A DNA stretch of 64,000 bases from Deinococcus sp. AB2017081 (GCF_034440735.1 NZ_CP140098.1:1605501-1669500), one strand, 5' to 3'; counted from the first letter of the stretch, positions 28,554 through 49,613 are shown. Notes: generated from the sequence alone by a model not told the origin. Program-made: numbers and translations.

Positions 28554-30911
28554 TCAGCGCACGCGGGCGCGGAAACACACGCTGCCGCCATTCGTGCTCG
28601 ACAGGCTGCCCAGACTCAGGGTCACGGCCTGCCCCACCAGCGACGCAGCGTCGGTGTCGGCGGCCGAGGTCAGGGTGGTGGTGACCGCACCTATGGTGAG
28701 CCGGAGGCCGAGCCCGGTACCGTAGGCATCGAGCTCCGGATCCGTGTTGGCGGGCAGGGTGTCTCTCACGGTGACCGGGCTGACCGTCCTGCCGGTATTG
28801 CTGAAGCTGACACAGTACTCCAGTACGTCGCCGGGCCTCGCGCTGTTGCTGGTCGTGACGCTGCCGGATCGGGTCACGTTCTGTACGGTCTTGGTCACGA
28901 CGACGTTGGGGGGTGGCGAGGTGACCACCGTCACGCTGTCGGTGTCCGTGTTGTTGCCGGCGGCACTGCTGCCCTCGCCACCGCCCGACACGGTGGCCGA
29001 GTTGGTATACGTGCCCCCGGGTGCCGAGGCCGCGAGGGCGATGTCCGGATAGGCGCTGCCCGGGGGCAGGATCGCCCCCGTGGTGCACGCCAGCGGCGAC
29101 AGGGTGCACGTCCAGCCGGTGCCGCTGATGCTCTGGGCCGTCATGCCCGCGGGCAGGGTATCGGTCACGGTCACGGTACCGATCGTGGGGGCCGAGCCGC
29201 TGTTGGTCACCCGCAATGTGAAGGTGCCGGGCACGCCCGGGGCAAAGTTGCCGGTGTGGAACTTGTCCACCCTGAGATCCGGCGTGGCCACCCGGATGGT
29301 CGCCGGCTGGTCGCCCGCTGCCACGGGATCGCTGTCACTGGTGTCGCTCACGGTGGTGCCCAGGGTCTGCTGGCGGTAGGTCACGGTGCCCGTGTTGTTG
29401 ATCGTGGTGTCGCCCGGGGTTCCAGAATTCACCGTGACCCGGAAGATCAGGTGGGTCTCTGTGCCGGGAGCCAGGGTGCCGCCGGTGGTGGCGGTCGCCC
29501 CGGTGCCCAGCCGTGCCACCACCCGGTTGGTCGCCGTGTCGTACTCCGCCTGGTCGTCGCCGCCCGCATCGGTCTTGAGGCCAGCGTTGATCAGGGTGGT
29601 GGTGATCGAGCCAGGGACAAACGTGGTGTTGGATGGAATCGGGTCGGTCAGCACCACATTCACGGCCCCGTCGTTGCCCTGATTCTTGACGGTCAGATCG
29701 TATTCCAGCACGTCGCCGGGCAGCAGCGCACCGCCGTTGACATCCGTCACGGTCTTGGTCAGCGAGTCCTTGATGTTCGGCACGAAGATCTCCGTGGCCA
29801 GCGTGATGATCCCCGGGAAGATCACGTCACCGCTCGTGCCGATCACGCGCACCACCGCCGAGGTGCTGCCGTTGGGCAGCGGGGTGTTCGGCGTGAAGGT
29901 ATCGATGTCCACGCCCAGCGTGTTCGTATACGCCGGGGTGCGCCCGGTCGTGACGTTCGTGCCCGCGCCGGCCGTGCCCGTGGTCGTGGAGATCGACGAG
30001 TTGAACACGTCGTTGACCGGGTTCACGGTGTTCGACACGGTGCTCAGCGCCGCCGTGTTCGGCCCGAACCGCAGGCTGCCCGTGGGCGTCGCGCTGGCCC
30101 CTTCAGCCTGACCGGCGTCGCCGTCATACGCGACCACGCCGATCGTGCTGTTCACCGTGCCGAAACTGGGTGTGAGGAACCCGCTCACCGTGATGTCCAC
30201 CGGCGTGGCCGCATTGTTCGCCTGCAGCAGTCCGTCGAACACCGCGAGGTTCCTGGTGGGCAGCGCCGTGTTGCGGTACGCCACGACCAGCGTCCACCCG
30301 CCCCAGTACGTCGCCCCCTGCGTGCTCGCGATGTTCCCCACCGTGTACATGCCGTTCCCGCCGGCCTGTACCAGGGAGGTCACGTTCACGAAGGACTGGT
30401 ACGTGGAGCCGATCACGGCCGTGGTGGTCGCCGTGACGGTGGACGAGCCCGCCGGCGTGGCGAACACCGCCGATGCCCGGTTCGTGGCGCTTGAACTGAT
30501 TCCCGCCCAGTACAGGCCTGCGAACAGCACGCTGCTGCCCGACTGCAGCGTCAGTGTGGCAGAACTGGAGTTGGTGGTCGCCGCGTTGCTGTCCGTGTCC
30601 ACGGCCACCATGTACACGCCGTTGTTGGTGACCGACTGGTTGCCGGCCGTGCGCGCGGTGTTGCAGGCCGTGACCTGCGCGGCGGTCGCGGGCGGGTTCG
30701 CGGTCGAGCAGTGGTAGTTCACGTTCCCGATCAGGACGATGTCGCCGCTGGTCGCGGTGTTGGTGTAGCGGGCGCTGAACGCCACCTGCGCCGACGCCGG
30801 CATGGCCGCCAGGGCCAGTATCACCGCGGCAAGCACACACCGGATCAGCGTCCACATCCAGATCACGGCACGGGCGCGCACCATACCGAATTGTGAGTGC
30901 ACGGCCAACAT
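28554..30911 (-). CDS. DUF11-repeat secreted surface protein, copy 2
   Basis: About 785 residues, same architecture as copy 1: a signal peptide (CVLAAVILALAAMPASAQ), the long N-terminal beta domain, then three DUF11 repeats. The two proteins are near-identical in the middle and diverge at the C terminus. The ATG at 30911 is proposed from TACGGT six bases upstream (leaderless); ATG at 30884 is an alternative that shortens only the pre-signal part. Upstream is the ilvC 3' region. The pair may be transcribed together (109-base gap). Confidence 0.85.
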   Translation of the reverse strand: MLAVHSQFGMVRARAVIWMWTLIRCVLAAVILALAAMPASAQVAFSARYTNTATSGDIVLIGNVNYHCSTANPPATAAQVTACNTARTAGNQSVTNNGVYMVAVDTDSNAATTNSSSATLTLQSGSSVLFAGLYWAGISSSATNRASAVFATPAGSSTVTATTTAVIGSTYQSFVNVTSLVQAGGNGMYTVGNIASTQGATYWGGWTLVVAYRNTALPTRNLAVFDGLLQANNAATPVDITVSGFLTPSFGTVNSTIGVVAYDGDAGQAEGASATPTGSLRFGPNTAALSTVSNTVNPVNDVFNSSISTTTGTAGAGTNVTTGRTPAYTNTLGVDIDTFTPNTPLPNGSTSAVVRVIGTSGDVIFPGIITLATEIFVPNIKDSLTKTVTDVNGGALLPGDVLEYDLTVKNQGNDGAVNVVLTDPIPSNTTFVPGSITTTLINAGLKTDAGGDDQAEYDTATNRVVARLGTGATATTGGTLAPGTETHLIFRVTVNSGTPGDTTINNTGTVTYRQQTLGTTVSDTSDSDPVAAGDQPATIRVATPDLRVDKFHTGNFAPGVPGTFTLRVTNSGSAPTIGTVTVTDTLPAGMTAQSISGTGWTCTLSPLACTTGAILPPGSAYPDIALAASAPGGTYTNSATVSGGGEGSSAAGNNTDTDSVTVVTSPPPNVVVTKTVQNVTRSGSVTTSNSARPGDVLEYCVSFSNTGRTVSPVTVRDTLPANTDPELDAYGTGLGLRLTIGAVTTTLTSAADTDAASLVGQAVTLSLGSLSSTNGGSVCFRARVR

Positions 30912-31097
30912 ACTGTCTACCGTACGTGCAGGCCATGTCGGAAACATCACAATGACCACCCCATTCTCGGGAGGGCGGGGCGCGTGCCATGCCCTCCCGG
31001 GGCGCCACTCCCGGGCAGAGGCCAGCTCCGGGCGCTGGCGTGGTGTGTCCGGAATCCACCCGACCGGGGCCGCAGCGACCCGATCCCCGAACGACAG

Positions 31098-31139
31098 CAG
31101 GGGCCAGGAGTCGGGTCTCCCCGTATCTCCTGGCCCCTG
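31098..31139 (-). terminator. Hairpin after ilvC
   Basis: A perfect 13-bp inverted repeat (31098-31110 with 31127-31139, arm CAGGGGCCAGGAG, 16-base loop) begins 10 bases beyond the ilvC stop codon. The position fits a terminator of the ilv operon, but there is no T run. Confidence 0.6.
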
Positions 31140-31148
31140 GAGGCGTGC

Positions 31149-32159
31149 CTAGACTTCCAGGGCCTTCTTCGTGATGAAGGGCATCTGGTCGCGCAGTTCC
31201 TTGCCGACCGTCTCCAGCGTGTGCGTGCGCATCTTGCCGCGCTGCTCGTTCATGTACGGGAAGCCGGCCTCCGCGTCGTCGATGAAGCGCTTCGCGAACG
31301 CGCCGCTCTGGATGTCACCCAGCACGCGGCCCATCTCGGCCTTCGTCTCCGACGTGATGATGCGCGGCCCCGTCACGTAGTCGCCGAACTCGGCGGTGTT
31401 GCTGATCGAGTGGCGCATGCCCTCGAAGCCCTTCTCGTAGATCAGGTCGACGATCAGCTTCACCTCGTGCAGCGTCTCGAAGTACGCGATCTCCGGCTGG
31501 TACCCGGCCTCGACCAGCGTCTCGAAGCCCGCCTGGATCAGGTGCGTCACACCGCCGCACAGCACCGACTGCTCGCCGAACAGATCGGTCTCGGTCTCCT
31601 CCTTGAAGGTCGTCTCCAGCACGCCGGCCTTCGTGCAGCCGATGCCGCGCGCGTACGCCAGGGCGATCTCGCGCGCCTTCCCGGTCGCGTCCTGCTGCAC
31701 GGCGAAGATACCGGGCATGCCCGCGCCGTCCGCGTACACGCGGCGCAGCATGTGACCGGGGCCCTTCGGCGCGACCAGGAACACGTCCACGCCCGCCGGC
31801 GGCTTGATCCGCCCGAAGTGAACGTTGAAGCCGTGCCCGAACGCCAGCGCCTTGCCGTCCGTCAGGTTCGGGGCGATGCTCTGCTCGTACGTCTTCGGCT
31901 GCTGCTCGTCCGGGATCAGGAGCATGACCACGTCCGCTTCCTTCACGGCGTCCTCGATGCTTGCCACGCGCAGCCCGGCCTGCTCGGCCTTGGCCTTGCT
32001 GGAAGAGCCGTCGCGCAGGCCCACGACCACGTTGAAGCCGCTGTCCCGCAGGTTCTGCGCGTGCGCGTGCGCCTGCGAGCCGTAGCCGATGATCGCGACC
32101 AGCTTGTTCTCGAGGATGTCGGTGTTGACGTCACGGTCGTAATACATTGTTGCTGCCAT
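31149..32159 (-). CDS. ilvC: Ketol-acid reductoisomerase (class I)
   Basis: Second enzyme of valine/isoleucine synthesis; isomerises and reduces acetolactate or acetohydroxybutyrate with NADPH and Mg. 336 residues, the class I short form. The Rossmann motif [20 protein letters not shown], the KGPGH segment and the metal-ligand acidic residues in [13 protein letters not shown] are all present. It is the last gene of the ilvB-ilvH-(unknown)-ilvC set. Confidence 0.97.
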   Translation of the reverse strand: MAATMYYDRDVNTDILENKLVAIIGYGSQAHAHAQNLRDSGFNVVVGLRDGSSSKAKAEQAGLRVASIEDAVKEADVVMLLIPDEQQPKTYEQSIAPNLTDGKALAFGHGFNVHFGRIKPPAGVDVFLVAPKGPGHMLRRVYADGAGMPGIFAVQQDATGKAREIALAYARGIGCTKAGVLETTFKEETETDLFGEQSVLCGGVTHLIQAGFETLVEAGYQPEIAYFETLHEVKLIVDLIYEKGFEGMRHSISNTAEFGDYVTGPRIITSETKAEMGRVLGDIQSGAFAKRFIDDAEAGFPYMNEQRGKMRTHTLETVGKELRDQMPFITKKALEV

Positions 32160-32202
32160 TCGTGGATTCTCCTACAGGTGGGGGTACGGGGGGATGTGTG
32201 GG

Positions 32203-32649
32203 CTAGGGGAGGGCGTGGGGAGTGAACTCACGACGGTCGAAGTACTCGACGTACAGTTCAGGCTTCTGGAACGTCATTTCGCAGTAGTAGTACTCGGAAT
32301 CGCGGAGATATCCGTGGGCCTTCAGGTCGTTACCGTCGTAGGCGAATCCGGCCAGCACGCCGAACTCACCTGCCCAGTCCGTGCTCTGGACATGGGGTTC
32401 GACCTGGGCATCCGCTGCCTTGTGTAAGGCGAACGAGAGATTCTCCCAATTCTTGGCCTCTAGACGCACTCCCGTCAATCTGACGTTGCCTTCCAGAAAC
32501 ATTTCACTGATCCCGAGGAGCCAGCGTCTGTCCGTCTGATCCATAGTCGAGGCCAGCACGGGAACGTCGGGAGAGACATCAAGCTGAGTAAAAAAGGCGG
32601 GCTCCAGAACCCACATCAGGTAGTTTCCAGATCTAGATTTCTCGGCCAC
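32203..32649 (-). CDS. Uncharacterised protein inside the ilv operon (148 aa)
   Basis: No family recognised. The GTG at 32649 directly follows the ilvH stop (TGAGTG), so translation is coupled if the start is right; a later Met at residue 12 is an alternative. The sequence is visibly less G+C-rich than its neighbours and has atypical codons, suggesting acquisition. The C terminus contains DSEYYYCEMTFQKPELYVEYFDRREF. It separates ilvH from ilvC, which are normally adjacent. Confidence 0.6.
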   Translation of the reverse strand: MAEKSRSGNYLMWVLEPAFFTQLDVSPDVPVLASTMDQTDRRWLLGISEMFLEGNVRLTGVRLEAKNWENLSFALHKAADAQVEPHVQSTDWAGEFGVLAGFAYDGNDLKAHGYLRDSEYYYCEMTFQKPELYVEYFDRREFTPHALP

Positions 32650-33249
<600 letters not shown>

Positions 33250-33334
33250 GCGCGCTCCGTAGTCGTGCGGCCCGTTGCGTTCCCCCGTGCCCGGATGTCC
33301 ATCCAGAGTCCGCCGGCTCCCATCAGATTCCTGT

Positions 33335-35083
<1,749 letters not shown>

Positions 35084-35102
35084 GCTGCCCAGCCTCCCTA
35101 TG

Positions 35103-35132
35103 AAAAACCCCCGCCTCTGTGGTGGGCGGGGG
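35103..35132 (-). terminator. ilvB attenuator terminator
   Basis: Reverse strand: stem CCCCCGCC (35125-35132) pairs with GGCGGGGG (35108-35115) over a 9-base loop, followed by TTTTT (35103-35107), only about 20 bases before the ilvB start and just after the leader peptide. A canonical intrinsic terminator. Confidence 0.85.
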
Positions 35133-35151
35133 ATGCGGCACGCGGTAACGC

Positions 35152-35205
35152 TCAGCCTCGAAGATCCCCGACGCCAAGAATTACCACCACGAGAGCCGCA
35201 CTCAT
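35152..35205 (-). CDS. ilvL: ilvB leader peptide (MSAALVVVILGVGDLRG)
   Basis: A 17-residue ORF carrying the run Leu-Val-Val-Val-Ile-Leu, the three branched-chain amino acids made by the operon. It lies between the promoter and the ilvB attenuator hairpin. Stalling on these codons when any of the three is short would prevent the terminator from forming. The ATG lies seven bases after the -10 box and has no ribosome binding site, so the peptide is read from a leaderless mRNA. Confidence 0.85.
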   Translation of the reverse strand: MSAALVVVILGVGDLRG

Positions 35206-35212
35206 GCCGGTC

Positions 35213-35242
35213 AGCTTACGGCGCGCCGCATGAGGAAGGCAA
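35213..35242 (-). promoter_or_regulatory. ilv operon promoter
   Basis: Reverse strand TTGCCT (35237-35242), an 18-base spacer and TAAGCT (35213-35218), directly before the leader peptide. The same spacing and position are found at leuA. Confidence 0.7.
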
Positions 35243-35417
35243 GCCGGGTCTAGACGGGCGGGCGGAACGGGCTGGGGGACACTCAGGACGCTGCCGCAAC
35301 GCACACGCGCCACCCCACTGGTGCCGCGCCCAGCGCCCGAGTCGGGATCGGCGCCACGCACCCGGCATCAACGGAAGACCCCCGCCACACGGACGGGGAT
35401 CCTTCCTTCAGCTGGAC

Positions 35418-37205
<1,788 letters not shown>

Positions 37206-37693
37206 TTGTAGTCCTTTCGGGAAAGTCCCCTGTGAACTACAAACGCCTTATCGCGAAAGCTCGTCCTGAGTGTGGGGCACTCTCCGGCCGCCGGGTGACT
37301 CCCGGTCGGCGCACAAGGAAGAACCATACAGGAAAGCTGGAGCGAGTGCAAGGGGGGTGGGGAGGATTCTCGGCTTGCCAGGCTCGCCCACCTGCGTGAA
37401 CCCCTCAGTCCGCTGCGCGGCCAGCTCCCCTGGGGGGGAGCCAACCATCACATCCTTGCCTCCCCTTGAGGGGAGGTGCCCCGGCGGGGCGGAGGGTTGA
37501 CCCGCGGACCCCGCCTCCCTGATTCGTTTCCTTGTTGCCCATTCCCGCCATGTCCTGACGCCTAGCCCGATCCCGGCCCGTCCTGCTAGAATGGCCCGTT
37601 TCAGAGCGTAGGACGTATTGTGCCTTACGCCCCAGTCATAACCCGCCTGTGACGCTGCATGCTGTGCAGGACAGGAAAAAAGGAGCCCCCACC
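37206..37693. other. Long intergenic region between helicase and uvrA
   Basis: 488 bases without a supported gene. It must hold the divergent promoters of the helicase and uvrA. For uvrA, TAGAAT just before 37600 is the best -10 candidate; no clear -35 is visible. For the helicase, a 5' leader of unknown length carries a possible Shine-Dalgarno site next to its start. Between about 37382 and 37500 lies a G+C-rich, hairpin-rich sequence that looks like a dispersed intergenic repeat unit. Confidence 0.6.
37429..37500. repeat. Hairpin-rich intergenic element
   Basis: Contains the exact inverted repeat CCTCCCCTTGAGGGGAGG (37459-37476) and GCCCCGGCGGGGC just after it, flanked by purine/pyrimidine-biased DNA. 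Such units, recurring in many intergenic gaps of a genome, are typical of REP-like repeats, but only one copy is in this window, so repetitiveness is inferred. Confidence 0.4.
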
Positions 37694-40713
<3,020 letters not shown>

Positions 40714-40717
<4 letters not shown>

Positions 40718-41370
40718 CCGAGCGCCCGGAGCCGACCCCCACGTCACCGCCTGATCTCGCCGGGGTGACCGTGGAGCCTCAGGCCCCGGTGTCGCCCGTG
40801 CCCACGCGCCGCCGCCGGATCCGCACGCCGGCGGAACTGCGCCACCGGGGCCAGTTCCTGGCCTTCCTGCGGCTCTTCGGCGGCATCATGTCCGTGCTGG
40901 CACTGGCCTACTTCATGTGGACGCCGGGTGAATGGCCCACCCTGCTGCTGGTCTGGGTGCTGCTGACCCTGCTGGCCGACGAGTTCGGCGGGTGGTTCGG
41001 GTACATCGGGCTGGCGCTGGGGGGGCTGGGGTACTTCAGCCCGGAGCCGCCGCCCGCGCAGTGGCTGGTGATCCTGCCGCTGGTGGGCGGGGCACTGTTC
41101 TCAGTACTGCTCATCAAGCACTCCGGGGGGCCGTTGGTGCTGCCCTTCGCCGCCGTGCTGTACGCGGGCGTGCTGCTGGCCGTGGGCCGCTACGGCACGA
41201 AGATCGACCCGCAGCTGACGCTGCCCGCCAACGCCACCTTCCAGCGCACGGCCCTACTCGCCATGGGGCTGGGCCTCGGCTTCAGCTTCGTGCGGCAGCT
41301 GACCGGCATCATCTACCGGGCCGTGCTGCGCCGGCAGGCCCGCCAGGACACGGGCAACGTTCCCGCGTGA
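40714..41370 (+). CDS. Membrane protein of unknown function (218 aa)
   Basis: Pro-rich cytoplasmic N terminus (about 45 residues), then about five hydrophobic segments (FLRLFGGIMSVLALAYFMW; TLLLVWVLLTLLA; IGLALGGLGYF; LVILPLVGGALFSVLLI; VLPFAAVLYAGVLLAV) and a basic C terminus. No family recognised. Its ATG overlaps the uvrA stop (ATGA), so it is probably translated by coupling, an arrangement that does not itself prove a repair role. Confidence 0.75.
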
Positions 41371-41432
41371 CCGACACTGGCGGGACATCCTTCTCCGTGC
41401 TCTAACGTGCGGGCGGTAGACTCGGCACCACC

Positions 41433-42143
41433 ATGACCAGACTCCAGGGAAGTAACTCCAATCGCACCGTCCTGGTGATCGGCACCCTGATCGCCGTGGC
41501 GCTGATCGCGCTGGCCCTCTTCGCGGTGCGTGGCAAACCCGCTCCTGGTGCGGGCCTGACCCCGAACTTCAATCTGGATGGCGTGGCCTTCGCCGGACAG
41601 GAGGGGGCGCCCGTGAGTGTGGTCGTCGTCGAGGACTTCAAGTGCCCGGTGTGCAAGTCCTTCGAGGACACCATCGCGCCGGAACTGAAAACCAGGTACA
41701 TCGACACCGGCAAGGCGAAACTCTACTCGATGATCTGGCCGTTCCTGTCCAGCCCCTCGCGCGGGCTGCCGCAGGACGACTCGAAGTTCGCCTCGCAGGC
41801 GGCCCGCTGCGTGTACGACCAGCGCGGCAACGACGGCTTCAATGCCTACAAGACGATCCTGTTCCGGGGCCAGGGCGACGAGACCACCGTGTGGGCCACC
41901 AAGTCCCGCCTGAAGGAGCTGGCGGGGAACGTCGAGGGACTGGATCAGGCCGCCTTCGCCACGTGTCTGGACACCGACGCCACGGCTGCCCGCGTCGAGG
42001 CCGACAAGGCCCAGGTCGAGCGGGCCGGGGTGAACCACACCCCCACGGTGTTCGTGAACGGGCGCGAGGTCATGAACGCCTCCGGGCAGAGTTCCTACGC
42101 CCTCGCGGATGTCAGCGCGGCGATCGACGCTGCCAGCAACTGA
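41433..42143 (+). CDS. DsbA-like thioredoxin-fold thiol oxidoreductase
   Basis: 236 residues: N-terminal membrane anchor ([19 protein letters not shown]), then a thioredoxin/DsbA fold with the active site CPVC (Cys71-Pro-Val-Cys74) and the cis-Pro loop [11 protein letters not shown] near the C terminus. Predicted to form or exchange disulfides in exported proteins. It is followed after four bases by a DsbB/BdbC-type partner that would reoxidise it. A TAGACT lies about 10 bases before the ATG, with no clear ribosome site. Confidence 0.9.
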   Translation: MTRLQGSNSNRTVLVIGTLIAVALIALALFAVRGKPAPGAGLTPNFNLDGVAFAGQEGAPVSVVVVEDFKCPVCKSFEDTIAPELKTRYIDTGKAKLYSMIWPFLSSPSRGLPQDDSKFASQAARCVYDQRGNDGFNAYKTILFRGQGDETTVWATKSRLKELAGNVEGLDQAAFATCLDTDATAARVEADKAQVERAGVNHTPTVFVNGREVMNASGQSSYALADVSAAIDAASN

Positions 42144-42147
42144 GGCC

Positions 42148-42579
42148 GTGACCCGCGACAACCGCGTCTACGTGGCCTGGGTCATCGCCCTGGTCGCCAC
42201 GCTGGGTAGCCTGTATTTCAGCGAGATCCGCGGCTTCCGGCCGTGCATCCTGTGCTGGTATCAGCGCGTGTGCATGTACCCGCTGGCGGTGCTGCTCGGC
42301 ATCGCCGCCCTGCGCGGCGACCTGGGCATCCGCGTGTACGTCCTGCCGCTGGCCGTGATCGGCGGGCTGACGGCGCTGTATCAGAACCTGGAGACGTGGG
42401 GCGTGGTGCCGGTGTTGCGGGCGTGCACCACCGATCCCAGCTCGTCGTGCGGGACGCCGTGGCCGGTGTGGGGCGTGGGGTCGCCGCTCAACACGGTCAT
42501 CACGATCCCCGTGCTGGCCATGATCGCCTTCGCGCTGATCATCGTGCTGCTGGGCTGGCGCAGAACGCGCACGCTGTAA
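42148..42579 (+). CDS. Disulfide bond formation protein DsbB/BdbC family
   Basis: 143 residues, four membrane segments. The two functional cysteine pairs are visible: [10 protein letters not shown] (Cys33, Cys36) and CTTDPSSSC (Cys93, Cys101). The protein transfers electrons from the upstream DsbA-like partner to quinones. The GTG at 42148 is chosen because it is close to the dsbA stop and gives the usual length. Presumably the pair supports folding of exported proteins. Confidence 0.92.
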   Translation: MTRDNRVYVAWVIALVATLGSLYFSEIRGFRPCILCWYQRVCMYPLAVLLGIAALRGDLGIRVYVLPLAVIGGLTALYQNLETWGVVPVLRACTTDPSSSCGTPWPVWGVGSPLNTVITIPVLAMIAFALIIVLLGWRRTRTL

Positions 42580-42582
42580 CGC

Positions 42583-43115
42583 TCACCACGGCAGCGCGAG
42601 CAGGGCGTCGGCCGTCTGCTCGACCGTCAGGTCACTGGTCTCCAGCACGTGCCAGCCGGCGGCCAGGAAGTCGGCCGGCTGGAGACCGGGGTGCAGCGCG
42701 TCGATCATGGGCACCAGCAGCGCCGTGTCGAAGGGCTTGCCCACCCGCGCCGCATTCCGTCCGTGCGTGACCGCCAGGGACGGTGCCAGCAGCACCGGTC
42801 GCACGTCCAGTCCGTCCCACGCCACCCGGAGCATCGCCAGGTCGGCGGGCCACAGCACGTCGTCCAGCGCGACCACAAAGCCGGCCTCGGCGTAGAGCCG
42901 CGCGTGGAAGCGGGCCGCCTCGCGGGCCAGACGGAACTGGTGGGTGGCCTCCGGGTCATCCGTCAGGCTGGGCGGCGCGAGGCCGGAGACCACCAGATCG
43001 CGCAGGTCGTCGATCGGCAGGTGCAGGCCGCGTGGGGTGCGGGCCAGCAGGGCGCGGGCCACGCTGCTCTTGCCCACGCCAGGGCTGCCGGACAGCACCC
43101 AGATGGGGCCGGTGT

Positions 43116-43119
<4 letters not shown>
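42583..43119 (-). CDS. P-loop kinase-like protein (chloramphenicol phosphotransferase-like)
   Basis: 178 residues with Walker [14 protein letters not shown] at the extreme N terminus and [10 protein letters not shown] as the second acidic segment; [18 protein letters not shown] is the region of the LID arginine. This resembles zeta-toxin/chloramphenicol phosphotransferase-like or gluconate-kinase-like small-molecule kinases. The substrate is unknown. Its GTG overlaps the aminopeptidase stop by four bases (GTGA), making it the third gene of a coupled operon. Confidence 0.72.
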
Positions 43120-44194
<1,075 letters not shown>

Positions 44195-44198
<4 letters not shown>

Positions 44199-45427
44199 TC
44201 CCCGGAGGATACGTGTCCGGACACCTGGGATGCTGGGCCGGCCGGGGCGGCGTCCAGGCCGGGGCCACGGTACGCGGTGCTGGTCAGCCAGTACCGCTGC
44301 ACCCAGCGTTTGCCCAGCGTGGCGATGGGCACGGCCAGGATCGCGCCCAGCGCGCCGCCCAGGCTCAGGCCGACCAGCAGCGCGACCAGGATCGCGGCGG
44401 GGCTCAGCGACAGCGTGCGGCCCATGATCAGCGGGCCGAGGACGTTGCCCTGCAACTGGTTGATGACGAAGAACACGGCGGCGACCAGCCCCACCGTGAT
44501 CGTCCCCTGCGGCAGGGCCTGGAGCATGGCGATGACGGCGGCCACCACGATCCCCACATAGGGCACCACCGTCAGCAGCCCGCTCAGGAGGCCCAGCGCC
44601 AGGGCATTGGGCACCTTGAGCACCAGCAGACCCACGTACGCCAGCGCTGCGCCCGCCACCATCAGCAGCAGCTGGCCGCGCATGTACCCGCCGAAGCTCT
44701 CGCTGACGTCCTCCGACAGGCGGTACACGGTGGGCTGCCACGCCCGGGGGAACAGGCGCAGCACGCTCAGGCCCACCCGCCCATAGTCGAACATGAAGTA
44801 CAGCGCCAGGGTCACGATGAATCCCACCTGTCCCAGCCAGCCGATGAGGTTCGACAGGGTGTTCAGCACGTCCGGGCCACTGCTCAGCACGCGGTCGAGG
44901 ATCGGCCCGGCGTTCTGCGTCAGGTTGGCCGTCTGTTCGCCCAGGTACTTGTCCACGCTGGCCTTCAGGCCCTGGGCCCCGGGGATCGTGTCCAGACGGT
45001 CGAGCAGCCGGAACAGTACGTTCTCCAGGGTCTGCGCGATCTGCGGGATGCCGTTGATCAGGCCGGTGACCTGGGCACTGACGGCCGTGATCAGGAAGGT
45101 CAGCAGCGCCACGGTGACGATCAGGAGCAGCAGCACACCCACCGGTCGGCCCACGCGGCGGCGTTCCAGCCACACGAGCACCGGCTGTGCCAGGAACGCC
45201 AGGGCATACGCGCTGAGCACCATGACGATCACGCCCGCCAGCAGCCCCGAGCCCCAGACCAGGACGCGCCATGCCGCCCAGCCCAGCAGGAGGTAGGCCA
45301 GCAGACGCACCGGTGGGCGACTCCACATCAGCCGCAGGAGGTGACGGACATCGCGGGCGTCCCACCAGCTCGACGGGTCGCGGAGCGGCCGGGACGGCGC
45401 GTCAGGCGGAGCGGGCGGGGGGGTCAC
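44195..45427 (-). CDS. AI-2E family transporter-like membrane protein
   Basis: 410 residues with about eight membrane segments in the DUF20/AI-2E (PerM/YhhQ-like) pattern, including the conserved [20 protein letters not shown] loop and the C-terminal [28 protein letters not shown] block. Family members are pore-forming exporters; a role in AI-2 transport is proven for few. The GTG at 45427 is preferred over 45478 because the extra residues are non-conserved. It heads a coupled operon with an aminopeptidase and a P-loop kinase. Confidence 0.88.
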
Positions 45428-45506
45428 CCCTACATCCTGCCACCGATCTCCGCGAGACGACACGCCCCCGGCCGCCACCCTGGACGCCGGGGGCGAACCG
45501 GTCAGC

Positions 45507-47636
<2,130 letters not shown>

Positions 47637-47715
47637 GCCGTCCTCACTGTGGGGCAATGGCAACGGGGTCAGCCGGAACCGCGACTGACCCCCGAAAGGC
47701 GGGCGGCCCGTGGCC

Positions 47716-48684
47716 TTACTTGACGTTCAGGCCCTTTTCCCGGAAGTACTTCACCGCGCCAGCGTGCAGCGGCGCCGGCAGACCCTTGACGGCCTTGGCC
47801 AGCGTGAAGTTGTTCGCCAGGCTGGGGTGGATGGCCTTCAGCGCCGATTCGTTGTCGAACATGGCCTTCATGGCCTTGTACACGGTGTCCTCGCTGACGT
47901 TCGTGGTGGTCACCAGGGTCGCCTGCACCGCCACGCTGGGCACGGTCGCGCCCACACCCTTGTACTGCCCGCCGGGGATGTTGTACCGGACATAGAAGGG
48001 GTACTTCTTGATCAGGCTGGCGGCCTGGTTGCCCGCGACCGGCACGATGCTCACGGGCAGCGTCTGGGCGATCTGCCCGATCACGCTGGCCCCCAGGCCG
48101 CCGGTGAAGAACAGCGCGTCGGCCCGCTTGTCCTGCATGAGCGAGATGCCCTGGGCGGGCGACACGCGCAGGGCCTGCCCGAGGTCGTCGAAGCCCACGC
48201 CGTAGGCTTCCAGCACCTGCCGGGCGGTCTGCTCGGTGCCCGAGCCCAGGTCGCCGATGACCACGCGCTTGCCCTTCAGGTCGGCCACGGACGTGATCTT
48301 GCTGTCCTTCAGCGCCACCAGATGCAGCACCTCGGGGTACAGCATGGCCATCACGCGGAGCTTGGCGTTGGCCTTGCCCTCGAAGGCCTGGAGGCCCGAG
48401 CCCTTGTACGCGTAGTACGTGATGTCGTTCTGCACCAGCGCGGCGTCCAGCTCGCCGGTTCCCAGGGCGTTCACGTTGAAGACGCTGCCGCCGGTGCTGC
48501 GGGCGTTGGCGCGCACGCCACTGCCGCTGTCGTTGATCAGTTTGGCCATGCCGGTCGCCACCGGGAAGTACACGCCGGTCGTGCTGCCCGACCCGATGGT
48601 CAGGAAGGTGTTGCCCTGGGCGAGGGCCAGGGCGGCGGTCGCGAGGACGCTGAGGGCCAGGAGCTGCTTCGTGGTCTTCTTCAT
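47716..48684 (-). CDS. TAXI family TRAP transporter solute-binding protein
   Basis: 322 residues. Secreted binding protein with signal peptide (LLALSVLATAALALAQ) and the family start TIGSGSTTGVYFPVATGMAKLIN, followed by ARSTGGSVFNVNALGTGELDAAL. The ATG at 48684 is supported by AGGAGG at ideal spacing. It is the first gene of the transporter unit, with a 79-base gap to the fused permease, typical of TAXI-TRAP systems where binding protein is made in excess. Confidence 0.95.
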   Translation of the reverse strand: MKKTTKQLLALSVLATAALALAQGNTFLTIGSGSTTGVYFPVATGMAKLINDSGSGVRANARSTGGSVFNVNALGTGELDAALVQNDITYYAYKGSGLQAFEGKANAKLRVMAMLYPEVLHLVALKDSKITSVADLKGKRVVIGDLGSGTEQTARQVLEAYGVGFDDLGQALRVSPAQGISLMQDKRADALFFTGGLGASVIGQIAQTLPVSIVPVAGNQAASLIKKYPFYVRYNIPGGQYKGVGATVPSVAVQATLVTTTNVSEDTVYKAMKAMFDNESALKAIHPSLANNFTLAKAVKGLPAPLHAGAVKYFREKGLNVK

Positions 48685-48830
48685 GAGAATCCTCCTGCGC
48701 ACAGCACGTGGAACCGTGCTGGTTGGGGTCGTGGGGAATGAGGGGCATGTTAACACACGGACGAAATCGCCCGTTTCCGGGATCCGGCCATGCCCGTACC
48801 CTGGCGGCACCCACGCGATACAGTGACGCC

Positions 48831-49613
<783 letters not shown>

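Noticed and set aside
37206..37693. Radiation/desiccation response motif (TTATGTCATTGACATAA-like) upstream of uvrA
   Set aside because: I looked for the 17-bp palindrome known from Deinococcus damage-induced genes and saw no convincing match; CGTATTGTGCCTTACG near 37612-37627 is only weakly symmetric.
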